64,000 nucleotides of DNA from Knufia peltigerae (lineage: Eukaryota; Ascomycota; Eurotiomycetes; Chaetothyriales; Trichomeriaceae). Within the stretch, counting starts at the first letter, position 1. The number at the start of each line of letters is the position of its first letter. Shown here piece after piece: positions 11,363 to 22,885 of the stretch. A program made the position numbers and the translations under genes. The DNA is taken from contig JAPDRN010000001.1 of assembly GCA_030247855.1 (NCBI GenBank), forward strand, positions 248,001-312,000, given 5' to 3'. A model generated the notes under the pieces. It saw only the letters and a program-made list of their open reading frames with translations. It was not told the origin of the DNA and ran no database searches.

Positions 11363-12550
11363 ATGGGTGTATTCTACGAAACCCTACCCCCTTCACTGGT
11401 AACGTGGCTCCTGGAACAGAAAGTCTATTGGATCGGGTCCGCTCCTCTCAGTGGTTCGGGGCACATCAACGTCTCACCGAAAGGAGTGACGGATAGAGGA
11501 GGGGGACCGTTTTTCGGTGTCATCAAAGAATCAAAGTCGATCCCCGGGAAGGTCTTGTCGTCCACCTCGACCGACGCCGACGACAACAACGGCAAAGATG
11601 TCGTGATCAAAAAGTTCTGGTACATGGACCTGACGGGCAGCGGGATCGAGACGACAAGTCACCTCCACGAACCCGGTAACGGAAGGATCACGGTCATGTT
11701 TATGGCTTTTGATGGACCGCCCCGAATCTTGAGGATTTACGGAAAAGGTGAGTGTAATTGTGATAAAAACCAAAAACACCCTAAGAATGATCAAAACGGT
11801 CGTCTTCGTCCGCGTCTGGTCATATGTTGTTCTATTTTTTTTCATTTGTGTACTGGGTAATGTTAGTACAATGTTGACAATCATCGTTTCACGATACGAT
11901 AAAGGCAACGTTTTGGAATACGGTACACCTGAATTCAACCAGGTCATCGAATCCCAAAAGATCAAAATCATCCCCGGCACGAGATCCATCGTCTTGGTCG
12001 ATATCGATCAGGTCGGGACGTCTTGTGGGTTCAGTGTACCAAAGTACGACTTTGTCGAATTCAGACCGACACTGCACGACTTTTTCGAAAAGAGGGTGGC
12101 GAATGAAAAGGCCGGTAAGAGGGAGGATGGGATCGAAAGGTGAGCTCGAATTCCAATCGACTTTGCATCACTTTGCATCACATCACAATACAACTCTATA
12201 CATTACGTTGTGGACAAGACGAAAGAATGAGAATGAATGGTCGCGCTGACTTGTGGTGGTGGTGGTCAAGGTACTGGGCATACAAAAACGCTTGGAGTAT
12301 GGACGGTCTCCCTGGCATGCAACGAGGTTTGCACACCGCGGTGACGGACAAGGTCAAACCGATCAAAAAAATGGTCGGGCCTTGTGCGGCGCTGGCCAAT
12401 GGAAAATACAAACCATCGCAGAGGGTGTTTGTGCTGAGACATTTGTTACTCACGGCCGTCCTGAGTGCGGTGAGCACGGTCGTCTTGATGTTTTTCCTGT
12501 TGAGGCTCGTCGGGGTGGATATCGACATCAATGAGGTTTTGAAGCACTGA
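11363..12550 (+). CDS. Pyridoxamine-phosphate-oxidase-like split-barrel protein with C-terminal membrane helix
   Basis: FMN-binding split-barrel (PPOX superfamily) protein of unknown substrate. Exons are 11363-11747, 11905-12139 and 12271-12550 (299 residues); introns of 157 and 131 nt join IYGKG-NVLEYGTPEF and EDGIER-YWAYKNAWSMDG in frame. The N-terminal half (WIGSAPLSGSGHINVSPKG, then FWYMDLTGSGIETTSHL and GRITVMFMAFDGPPRILRIYG) matches the fungal PPOX-like family that resembles heme-utilisation and flavin reductase-like barrels. The first 200 residues carry the domain; residues about 265-290 form one strongly hydrophobic helix followed by a short tail, suggesting tail anchoring. The first in-frame ATG was chosen. 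It is convergent with the metallo-beta-lactamase gene 174 bases away. The enzyme activity is unproven. Confidence 0.8.
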
Positions 12551-12724
12551 GCAAATATGCGAGACGAGAGATGGGCCATGAACGAGAGATGTAAGCTGCA
12601 AGTTGCGGAATGTCACCGCTGTGTTTGTTGCAATGTTCTTTCTAATTTTCGGGACATGAAGGCGTCGGCAACCTTCAAGATATAAAGATATTCGAATGAT
12701 TATTACGAATCCGTAAAGTATTCT

Positions 12725-14093
12725 TCATGTTGGTTGGGGTCTGTCCCATTTTTTGCCGTCTCGCCAGAATCCTTCCACATGGGCTGGTCTACCGGGCTTC
12801 CCGCTACGCGGTAGCTCATTCAACCACTCCCATCTACATCTCTCCTTCCACCCGCGCTGGTGCCAGTCGTTCATGTCTGCGCTCGGATCCGAATTGAGCG
12901 TCGGTAGGTATTTCAGCAGTGCACCGTCGTGTGCAATGCAGATGAGAACGTTTGATGATTGCTCAAATTTGAGGAGTTTGTCGACTGACACCTGGGCCGT
13001 TTTGGGGTCAGCATATGATGCCGTGGATTCGGAGACGAGATAGAACGGCGTGCTTCTCCGTTCATCCTGTCCCGCTTCTTCGAGACCTTGCGGGTGATGA
13101 TCGGTGAAGAAGGTGCATGGGCACGGTGTGGGAAGGTCGCCATCAAGTACACCAGGTGGTAGTGGGTTTGGCATGGGAAATGCTTTGCTCGGTCTAATGT
13201 CCCCGATAAAGTGACAGATGTCGCCGCCCATCAGGACGAAAGTGCTATCGTCGCCTCCCGTCGTCCGAGCCAGACCGCACATATGGCCTACACAGTGGCC
13301 AGGTGAGTCTTTTCAACGTCAGTAATTCGAGGTTCTCCTCTCGTCGTCGGAGGTTCTTTTCTAAGATGCTTGGTTTCACACATACCCAACAGATAGAAAG
13401 AGCCATCACCGAAGAAGTCATGAGCCCGAAAACCACCAATCCGTAAGCCTGCATCCCCGAAGTCAATCTCATTCAAATGACGACCTGCAAAATCCGACGA
13501 GTTCAAGAATGAGTCAGGTTTCTCAGGGTAACCTGGAAGGATGACAGGTGAGGCCTTGAAACCCGGTCCAACCACGATCTCGGTCGACGACGGGAATAAA
13601 GACATATCGCCAACGTGATCCCAATGGTAATGGGAGAACACGACAGATGCTAAATGTCAAATACCAATGTCAGAAATCGACTTGCACCATTCCCAACACG
13701 TCCGAAGTTGCAAGCATGGAACCGTCGACACAGGGTATCGACACCTAGGGAAGTAAACCCACATATTGAATCTAGACCGATACCGTTGTCCTGGAGAATT
13801 GTGGGCGTGTCGGTGTCGACTTTCAGACTCGTAATGACGGTCCCCAGACGTTTCTGAACGGCCGGAGAAAGATTCCAATAATCCTTGCGCACGCCCAAGT
13901 CGAACATGATTTTTCGGTTGGAAGCTTCGTGCTCGATCAGGAATGCGGCGCTCGTGACATTCAACGACTCCTGGCCTTTCTGAACGGGCCTGATGAACAA
14001 CTCAGCCTTGATCGTCATGACTGCCGTGGTGTTGATCAGTCGGACGCGGACAGTGTGCTGAGAAGCAGGGAAATCCATGGAGAACGCGGCCAT
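12725..14093 (-). CDS. Lactonase-type metallo-beta-lactamase superfamily hydrolase
   Basis: Predicted zinc hydrolase with the arrangement of N-acyl homoserine lactonases and related fungal enzymes. Exons are 14093-13763, 13649-13386 and 13308-12725 (392 residues). Splicing creates SISSVVFSHYHWDHVGD, in which HYHWDH (117-122) is the HxHxDH metal site, and YLLDSPGHCVGHMCGL, which supplies the next histidine (203). GGDICHF gives the bridging aspartate and CIAHDGALL the last histidine, so the dinuclear site looks complete. Choosing the 3' site at 13309 rather than a later one is what keeps the conserved PGH-x-VGH. Its start is 1.3 kb from the divergent DHA2 transporter, so a shared control region is possible. 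The natural substrate (a lactone or other ester) cannot be read from sequence. Confidence 0.85.
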
Positions 14094-15376
14094 ATTGCAT
14101 ACACAGATGTATATCCAAGAACTTCTTCACCAGGCTGGCTTTTATCGTCCTGCGCTTAAGATGCAACCACCTACTTGTAGATTCAAAAGATGTAGAAGTG
14201 TTGTATTTACATCTCTCGGAACAACCCCAATGAAGGGCGATGGGTAAAACGAGGAGAACTTGGGGTCACGTATCACTAGCAAAAAGTAAAACGAACGGCT
14301 CTCGAGTTGCCTTCCTTACTGGGAATACTTTTCTATCACCTTGTTAGTATTTCACGTTTATTAAAATAGACACGAATAACTAACTATGAGCACTTCTCCA
14401 AATACTTACAGTAGATCTTAATTACTCCCTTGTAGGTCCTCACCCTAAGACACCCTAATTATTGTAAATCTACACATATGCAACGACGACACCAACAAGG
14501 ACGACGACACTAATAGTGACAGCTAAGATACGACGAGCCGTGCAATGAGGAATCCGTCCCCATACTCCGTACAAATAATTAATGTCTCGTTTTCCGCCGC
14601 CAACATATGCATCATAGGCATCACAGAGAACGCTCTCTGCGTCTTGCAGAGAACAGGGAGCAATTGCCAATTGGGAAGGTTGCACGTGATGTCTGCGTTT
14701 TGCTGAATATCCCAATGGAGTCACGGCGATTCTCGGCATTTTGTCCGCACGAATTCCCTCTTTGGGAAAGCGCCGAGCAGACGCGGCGTTTTGCAGGGTT
14801 TTCAACCTCGTCACCGCAACCACACAACCTCGCAGTCAACACAACCGCTATGGGCTCAGAGCAATAAGGGCTTTGACCCGGTACGTGCCATGTCTACTGA
14901 TCCCTTAAAGTGCAAAGTGTAGGTCACCACTGCCAGGCGCATATCATAGCCGACCGTAGGTGGTAGTCGGCCATGATGACTGAAGTCTTCGTCAAAAACA
15001 TCTCATTCCGACATCCGCACCACAGTTCAAAGTACTCCATCAAGGGCAGATCATGTATGCCGGCTAAGCGGCACGGCAATCGTCCCACTCCACGCCCTGT
15101 AACGGCATTCTACCTTGTCCTCTTGAGCTCCTATTCGGCGCTGATAGTCCCCTTTACGTGGAAATCAATGAGCTTGTTGAGTCTTGACTCCGTGTTAGCC
15201 ATTACCGAATGCTTCTTTCTTCCCCGTCGTCTTTCTTACCATTTTTCTTTTCCCTGGCCTACGATACTATAGGATATTTTTATATTTACTTTCCCACTCA
15301 GACGCCATAAGTGAGTATCGCATTATAGGTACCAAGTGATGCTCGTTGGTACCTGGCTGGTTAGCGATTCCCGAAA
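14094..15376. other. Divergent promoter region, hydrolase / DHA2 transporter
   Basis: The flanking genes point away from each other. No supported ORF lies here. The stretch is AT-rich around 14330-14480. It holds one perfect TACTCCGTA motif (14563-14571) and two GCGGCGTTTTGC/TCTGCGTTTTGC-like elements near 14690 and 14780 that could be protein-binding sites, though none matches a named operator with confidence. Confidence 0.5.
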
Positions 15377-17325
15377 ATGGCTCGGGAGCAGTACGAGCTC
15401 GACGACCAGGCGAACCTCTTGCCCAAAAAGCAGGTCGTCATCGTCTTCTCGGCACTAGCATGTATATTGCTCGTCACCTTCATCGACCAGAACTCGGTGG
15501 GTGTCATGCTAACCACCATCGGCGGTGATCTCAACGCAGCAACTACCATATCTTGGGCGGCCACGGCCAACCTGATAGCCAACACCACCTTTCAAGTCCT
15601 ATATGGCAGGTTGAGTGACATCTTTGGCCGAAAGGGTGTCCTTTTGACGGCCATTGTGCTCCTCGCTGCGGGTGATTTGGGATGTGGGTTCGCCCAGAAT
15701 GGTCCGCAGCTATACGCACTGCGAGGGTTGAGTGGAGTGGGCAGCGCGGGCATCACAGCCTTGTCGATGATGGTGACGAGTGATATCGTCACGTTGAGGG
15801 AGCGAGGCAAGTACGTGCGCACTTAAAAACACTCTGATCTCAAAGAACCGTTCACGTCCACGTCCGTACTGGTATACCATATATTGACATTAGGTAGGTA
15901 TCAAGGGATTCTGGGATCTTGCATCGGTCTGGGAAACATCATCGGCCCGTTCCTCGCAGCGGCCTTCACCGAGACGACCACATGGCGAGCCATGTTCTGG
16001 TTCATATCTCCTTTGGCCATACTCGCTGGCGGCATTGTACTCATTGTCCTCCCGCAAAAGACACCCAGTGGCAGCTTCATGTCCAAATTTCGCAAGATTG
16101 ACTTTATCGGGTCCTTCTTCAGCACGGCGGGCATGATCTTGCTCTTGATCCCCATCTCCGGCGGGGGGACCTACTTTGAATGGCGCAGCGTCATGGTCAT
16201 AGTCATGTTCGTGTTCGGCGGGTTGTGCTTGATTGCCTTTGTGCTCGTCGAGTGGAAAGTCGCTCAGTTGCCTACGATGCCAAGTGAGTTTTTCCCCCTC
16301 CATTTGTCTCTACTACGGCCTTTTTACCTTGTGTCATGCATCACCATGATTGACGTTGGAGATGCAATCATCATGTGTAGTTCGCCTTTTCCAGAACCGA
16401 GCTGTCTGCATGATCCTGTTCCAGAACTTCCTCTTCGGCTCCGTTTACTACAGCATCCTATACTACATCCCCATCGCACTCCAGAACGTACGCGGCCTGA
16501 GCCCCGTGGCATCTGCGGGAGTGATTGTCTGCATGGTCGTCGCCCAGAGCATCACCTCGATCGCATCTGGCCAGTACATTTCCAGACGCGGTCGATACGG
16601 CGAAGTTTTGTGGTTCGGGTACGGCATTTGGACGGTCGGCGCGGCCCTGTGCTGCCTGTTCACCCGGTCGCTGCCGATCTGGGCCATGGCTATCTTCTTG
16701 CTTGTCGAGGGTGTAGGAGTCGGTTGTTGCTTCCAGCCAAGTAAGCCCGTCTTTGTTCCTAGTACTTCGGTATGTTGTTGGTCTAATCTTTGATCGTTGT
16801 ACAGCCCTCGTCGCTTCTCAAGCACATTGCGTCAAGGCGGATCGAGCCGTCGTCATCAGCACCCGGAATTTCTGCAGAACCTTCGGAGCCGCTGTCGGCT
16901 TGGCCATCTGTGCCGCCATCTTCTCCAATGTGTTGCAGGCAGATCTGCCTCCATCGTTACCGGAATCATTTCGTCAGACTGTCACGGCGTCTATATTCAA
17001 GACACCCAATCTCAATGTCTTGAACCATGAGCAACGAGAAGGCGTACTTGATGCTTATGCCCATGCTGCAAGAGCCGTCTTCATCCTCTGGGCGCCCATG
17101 ATGTTTTTGTGTTTTCTGACCATGGTCTTTGTCGAAGACAAGGGTCTGGAGAGGCCCGATGAAAAATCAGACACGGTTCAGGTACAGGTCGATCCTGTTT
17201 TGGAGGACAGCGTTGTAGTCACCCCCGCCGTGACAGAGTCATCTCCACCACCACCACAGCAGCAACTACACGAAAGTGAGAAAGACGTCGGCATGGGGCG
17301 CCGAGTCGAAACTACCAATGTGTGA
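15377..17325 (+). CDS. MFS transporter, DHA2-type drug:H+ antiporter family
   Basis: Plasma- or vacuolar-membrane proton antiporter of the DHA2 class, typically exporting toxic or secondary metabolites. Exons are 15377-15810, 15898-16283, 16381-16740 and 16805-17325 (566 residues); all joins restore continuity, for example RERGK-YQGILGSCIGLGNIIGPF and CFQP-TLVASQAHC. Motif A in the loop after helix 2 is GRLSDIFGRKG. The DHA2 helix-1 signature appears as FIDQNSVGVMLTTIG, and motif C-like GSCIGLGNIIGP follows in helix 5. About 13-14 hydrophobic helices are visible, with a polar tail rich in valine, proline and glutamine after residue 520. It is divergent from the lactonase-like hydrolase and convergent (159 bases) with the Zn2Cys6 factor, which is a candidate regulator. 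Substrate unknown. Confidence 0.88.
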
Positions 17326-17484
17326 CGAAAGTTCATCATCCATAATAAACCAAAGGCTTATGTGAAAGAAGTTAAAAAGACGTCGGAAGAAGATGTCGGC
17401 ACTACGTCAGGATCGTTAGAATGATGATTATGAAAGACGTCCAGAATATTAGGTTTTCATTCATGTTTACGGAGAGAGGCTTTT

Positions 17485-19984
17485 TCAAAAGGTGTACATT
17501 TCAGACACGCCGCCGCCACCGTACTGAAAAACGTTTGCAAGGTCAAACTCCAAGTCGGTCGCTCCGAGGATCTCTAGATCCAACCGCTGTTTCGGCCCAG
17601 GCCCAGGCCACGGCGGAGGATCTTGCGGCAACACTGTACCACTCCCAAAATCCGACGTGGTTGTCAGATCCGTCGACTGTTGGAAGTCCGAGAACTCGGA
17701 TGAATATTCGGTGGTCGTCGACATTGACGGCGAGCTGAAGCACTTGTCCTCTCTTTGGAGAGCTCCAATTTGCATTTGATGCTGCTGCTGCAAACGCGTC
17801 CTCAGACCATCCCTGGCATTGTCGGCGACACTCCACGAATAGGACAGCTCGGACAGGAGCATGTCCAGGAACGGGAGAAGACTGTCCTTCTCCTGCAGGT
17901 GGCGTGGCGAGTGAACCTGTTGCGATTTCCTCGAAGCTATTGCCAGTGTTGTGTCCGCGGCGGCGATGACTCCGTGCACAAAGACAAGTGGTGCGTTCAT
18001 CAGAGTATGCTGGACTCTGAATCGGCGGAGGATGCCGACAATCGTCTCGACAGAATCTTCGCAAATGTCTGATGCTTGATTGGCAACAGCCGCCGGATGC
18101 TGTGTATGTGGCGGATGATGGTGGTGCTGCTGCTGCACGGCCAGCAGAGGTCTGTTCAATGCGAGCCGCACAATATGGTAGAGAACACTGTGAATGGCTT
18201 CAACATCACAATACGAGGCGTCGCGTTCAGAAGGGGGCTACTTACTGCGTGGTCGCTAGGCCTGGATCGAGAGTCTCAATATTCGAGGTCCACCTACTCC
18301 AACGCAGTTCGCTGGGTAAAGAATTGTACCAGCCTAGTAGACGAGCGTTTAGTTTGTTGTGGACTGTTCCATTTACAGCCTCGCTCCATCGGGAAGGTTT
18401 CCGCCGCCTTGACAAGTATGTGTGATTTTGAAGATCTCCTATAATTGCTGCAAGTTGTGCCTGTTTCTGGAGTAGAAGACTGTAAAAGCCTCCCGAGTCG
18501 TCATCATCATCAGACGGGCAACTCGGCATCATCTGCGGAGGTGTAGTCTGAGGTGAACTCCGGTAGGCGGCGGTTGCATCGTCGGGAGCTGCCGGGGCAG
18601 CAAAGACAGGTTCAATCGACTTCGCGTCCAGATCGCATTCGACCGGATTATTCATCATCGGCGTCTGACCGAACAAGAGACTCAACATCCTGGGGGGTTT
18701 GAGTTAGTGAAGTCTGCCATTGTCAAGGAAATGGTGGGAACTTATCGGATATAGCTAGGGTTAGAGACATACGCCGCCGCGACTCAAAGTCGACGGGCAG
18801 CGTACCTGAGGGTCCTGTCTCCGAGACAGGTGGTGGTGGTGGTGGTGGTGGTGGTAGGCGATCCTCGTGGATACCAAGAGCTTCGGCCATACGGAGAGCC
18901 ACGCCTGGCGTTGCAAGTAAGTGACATGCCTACCTTGGAGGCGCGCGGGGTGAACGCCTTGCAGACTGTACACGTACCCGAATACATCCAACCTTTGGAC
19001 ACGTTTCCCCTTCCACTCTCGAAAACCGCGCACAATAGGAAAGTTTGAGTGGTCGTCACGTCGAGGGTGTGGAATGACTTTGCGATCTCATTTTCCGCGG
19101 CGGCAATGAACAACGGCGCCAAATGCTTGATGTTCTGGTCGTGAGACATGAGAGCTCCCAGGGCACAGACGGCATGGACGAGTCCGGAAAGGGGCCCCGT
19201 GAAGTTGCCCGTGCGGGACGGGATCGAATCTCTATCCAGTATCCGACAAAAAGGTCGTTGCCATTGGAAGAACAGATCGATACATTCATCCACCACGAGA
19301 CCAGGTATACCGGAGATGTTGCTGTGTACCCACGTATTGGACACCGGCTGTGGGGACGATGGGCATGATTGAATCAGTCCCGTACCGTAGGCGCTACCCG
19401 CTCGATGGAAGATTGAAAAGCCTTTTGCGGCAATGTTAGCAAGGGAACAAACGTCCCACGAACACATGGAGTGCTTCATCACCTTCTGCGGTTCTGTCCC
19501 AGTGTCCCGGTGGTGTGAATGTTTCGACGTCCTCAAAGGACAAAGTCGCTGGGCGTGTGCGGTCGTCGACCCTGGTGGGCAAGTGGTCGTCGACGTCAAT
19601 GCTACTGATGATTTCGTCGCGCTGGTCGCCCGTCGAGGTCTTTATGTTTGACAAGAACGACTCTAGACTGGCCACCCGGCCTTCCAGCGCAGTCACGTAC
19701 TCTTGGGAGACAGGGACGCGCTTCCAATCATCCGATCGGAATTCGCACTTGACCCCAGCGGTCGCACAACTACGACAGGGTGTGGTTCGGGAACATCTAA
19801 TCTGTTTCTCCCCCCATATGTTAGAAAGATGGCGCGACGCTTTCGCAGAATGAAATCTGTACGTACCTTTCGTGTCTGACATCGCTTGCATCTTTTTGAG
19901 GTACGTAAATGTCAGTCTAGTTACTTATCCAGGCCGGAACATCAGGCCCACTTACGATATCCTTTTCTCCCCGCTCCGGTGCAT
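17485..19984 (-). CDS. Zn2Cys6 fungal transcription factor
   Basis: DNA-binding regulator with an N-terminal binuclear zinc cluster and a Fungal_trans middle domain. Seven exons were inferred: 19984-19956, 19891-19867, 19801-19483, 19421-18978, 18904-18742, 18689-18246 and 18187-17485 (708 residues). Two tiny first exons build the cluster CKRCQTRKIRC-SRTTP-CRSC-ATAGVK-C (six cysteines at CX2CX6CX5CX2CX6C spacing, starting at residue 11). A coiled-coil-like linker follows (YVTALEGRVASLESFLSNI). The Fungal_trans core includes GWMYSGVALRMAEALGIHED, FESRRRMSLTLAISDKMLSL and HVLYHIVRLALNRPLL. Intron 5 (52 nt) starts with GTTCCC, a weak donor, but is needed to keep this block open. A (CCA)n run encodes eight prolines. 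Glutamine/histidine-rich and acidic tails may be activating. Convergent with the DHA2 transporter; target genes unknown. Confidence 0.85.
18829..18855. repeat. (GGT)9 microsatellite inside the Zn2Cys6 factor gene
   Basis: Nine perfect GGT units on the plus strand, read on the minus strand as CCA codons for a polyproline run that ends just before VSETGPSG. Perfect codon-length repeats like this often vary in copy number between strains; the frame is kept with any unit change. Confidence 0.9.
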
Positions 19985-20442
19985 TTGGGATGGATTTGAT
20001 GGTCAGGGTCAGCACAATAGATTTGGAAGGAGCACGAAAGACGCCTCAGGAGTGATTTCTCTCAAGAGACACGAAGATATGCAGAAGAGGGAAAAGAAAC
20101 AATGGAGGCATGAGACGATGTTGATATCACGGCCTGCACTCCCTGATAAGCACGCAATCGCCCCACCACGGGGTGCAACCCCGAAATTCGAAATCTTGCT
20201 CTTGATTGGACAGCCTCGCGCCTATTGACCATTTTACACAGTGTATTGCGAGCCTCAAGCAAACACGTGCATGCACCTATCAATTGAGTATTTTTCGCTC
20301 GGGCTAGCAAGTTTCAGACAAGACCTAAGAAGAACTTCGAGATGTGAATTCTAAGACTTTCAGTCCCAAGGGACTACTACATATGCAGATGCCAGACTGC
20401 GCATTACCCGTCCCTATTTCCCCAGGCTTCCTGCTTGATAAG
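19985..20442. other. Intergenic region between two minus-strand genes
   Basis: About 460 bases upstream of the Zn2Cys6 factor and downstream of the arylsulfotransferase-like gene. It should contain the factor's promoter. No coding frame or recognisable site was found. Confidence 0.55.
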
Positions 20443-22206
20443 TCAAAGATCCTTACTTCTGAAAAACTTCTGGCCTTTGAACGTGAGCCATGGAATGAGA
20501 CCGGATTTCTCCTGTGTCTTTCTGCCCTGTCCCTTGTACTCGTGGATCATTATTTCTGGCTTCACCTTTGACGTGTCAACAAGCACACTACCTTCGGCAT
20601 CCAGTGCTTCGGCTTGTACGCTCTTCACATTGACCCGATCGAGTTTCAGCTCGGTCTCGAAACCCTCGCGTCTGGATTCACCCAAGTACGAACGACGCTC
20701 ATCCTTGACTTCATAGAAGCGCCACACTTTGGTGCGTGTATCGCCGTTCCAGGAGACGTAGATGTTGGTAGAATTGCCGTCTTCGAGAGCAACAATGGCC
20801 GGTGCTTCGTTGGGAATACCGGTCCAGTTGTAGCGGAATCCTCGATAGTTCTCGACACCGAGACCCAGGAAGCCAGAGTCCATGTAGGTGTGGAAGATCG
20901 GTGTGCCGTCGGCCTTGAACTCCGTCATCGCACCTTCAGAGCCCCAGTTGACCAGGACGTTCCCGTTTGGCAGCACCTGAGTAGAACCCTGTGATTTGGA
21001 CAGCAGATCGTCCGGGGGGTGGAAGGCCTGCACGATAGTCGCCTCCCAGGATTTGGTGTCCACTTCGATGATTTTGCCACGGGAAATGTGGTAGAAGTGG
21101 ACCTCGTGACCGCCTCCGTTCTCTGTACCGTGTGCCGAGTTGTCGTAGATACTGATGATCTCTTTCGTGCCGTCTTCGTTTCGACCCTGGAAGCGAGCAT
21201 GATGTTGGAAGGCGAACTCGACTTCATCGCCCATCTTGAAGCTGGATGACTTGCCGGAGAGTTGCCAGATAATTTCTCCCGTGGTGCCATTGATCTTGTA
21301 CGCAGCATTGGCGTCTCGAGCCGAGATCAGGTAGTTTCCTTCATCGTCTTTATCGACCGAGTTGATGTGGAAGTAGTCCCAGGCGTCAGAGCTGTTGTAA
21401 CCGGCACCGGCCTGTCCAGGATTCAAGGGAAGGTAACCCTCTGTTTTTGCGTCAATCTCTCCCAAACCCCTGACAGTATGGCCTACTTGTACGTACCTGA
21501 CGGATCAACGTGATCCAAACTACTCCATTCGAATAGTACTTCACCAGTCTCGATATCGAGTTCTGAATTTCATGTCAACTGGAATGCGCTCAAGTCGATG
21601 GGAGTACCACTCACCTTGAAATCTAGCGTCGACGATCCATTGTTGCTGCTCGCCGCCACCATATGGACTCAGGTCGTAGGGTACGGGATGGTAGATTTGA
21701 ATTAAAGCAGTCTCTTCGTTGATGATGTGGAACTCGTGTTTGTCTGTCAAGCGGTGGTTGCCAGCTCGAAGCTCTCGGATAGTCTCATAGTTCTGATCCA
21801 AGAAGGTCGTATGTCCGTGTCCGTGACCATAGGCCGCGTTGTGGCTACCTTCGAAGCAGAAAAGTACGTCTCGCCCCTTGTATTTCGCGGCTTGGAAGTT
21901 TGTCGCCCAGATCGAAAAGTAAGTGAAGCCGGACCATACAAGATCTCCCGTATCGGTAAAGATATAAGGTGCTGCTTGTAAGGGCCCATGACGAGTGCCT
22001 TCAGCATATCCCGAGAATGGTGCCATGAATAGATATCCCTTCTCCACTTCGCTTGTTGCTGGGATAGTGATGTTGAGAGTTGGAGGTGCCAGGTCTGGCC
22101 TTGATTTGTACCGCCAGTTGGCCGAAGCCAGCGGCATTGACGACAAGAGCCATGTGAGGGCACAGGTCGAGGCAAATAGCTGTGACATCTTGCTAGACGG
22201 GTGCAT
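20443..22206 (-). CDS. Secreted arylsulfotransferase (ASST)-family protein
   Basis: Fungal member of the arylsulfotransferase/ASST beta-propeller family; in bacteria such enzymes transfer sulfate between phenolic compounds, whereas the fungal reaction is not established. Inferred exons are 22206-21615, 21562-21497 and 21458-20443 (557 residues). The start at 22206 gives a signal peptide (second Met at residue 7, hydrophobic core CALTWLLSSMPLASA, cleavage likely near residue 35). Conserved blocks include YIFTDTGDLVWSG, CFEGSHNAAYGHGHGHTTFL, LDIETGEVLFEWSSLDHV, GYNSSDAWDYFHINSVDKDD and NGTTGEIIWQLSGKSS. The DYFHINSVD segment is the family hallmark. The second intron would be only 38 nt, at the lower limit for fungi, but the frame demands it. 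Divergent from the VBA-type transporter. Extracellular or vacuolar action is likely. Confidence 0.82.
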
Positions 22207-22885
22207 TGTGTCTCTTGCACAGTTGCAATGAGGATAGATACGCCGAACTTGGACAAGGGGCCTGGGGCGTTTATATGGCGGCACTGTTTCCTTGCTTTCC
22301 TCTTCTGTCGACGGAACAGTCGCAACCCCTCGAAATTGGCCTAGCAAGTTACAGTACACTAATACTCCTCCAAGAAACCATTGGCATATTCGCTTTGAGC
22401 ATGGACTATCGATCACCTCATAGCCTAGCTGGCTTGTGGTGTTCCATCATGTTGTCAAGACGGACAGCATGTCCGTGGCCTCGATGGGGTCGTTGTGGGG
22501 ACGTTTCCACCACCATCGGGGCTGATGCCCGTGTCCACTGTTGCCACGAGAAGTCATTTGGCGGACATCGTCTCCTATCATTTTTTCGGCGGGTTTTGAA
22601 GGTACTGGCACCATTACGTTCTATGCAACACCTTTTCCGCAAGATCTAACACTGCCATGCGGGGGTCCACTTTTCTATCAATTTGAGCTGTAGATTTACC
22701 CATTTTGACAGGAAGAGCATGGGTTGATCTAAGTTGATTGTCTAGCATGCTGAAACGTTTGGCCATCAAATATTCTCGACAAGATCTCCTATCACTTCTT
22801 TCAAAACTTGCGGCCTGTGTCCGTTGAAATTAACAAGCACCCCTGCTTCTCTTCAATTGAAGCCTCAGATGGTGAATTCCTGACA
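22207..22885. other. Divergent promoter region, ASST-like / VBA-type transporter
   Basis: Holds the 5' flanks of both divergently transcribed neighbours. The ASST frame is open upstream to 22416, but that extension lacks signal-peptide character and is rejected as coding. No named regulatory site was recognised. Confidence 0.5.

Noticed and set aside
18690..18775. Pseudogene or frameshift in the Zn2Cys6 factor between FESRRR and MLSLLFGQ
   Set aside because: An intron from 18741 to 18690 restores a continuous Fungal_trans block, and the total length closes to whole codons.
22207..22416. N-terminal extension of the ASST-like protein
   Set aside because: Starting at 22206 leaves a proper signal peptide at the N-terminus; the longer start would bury it.
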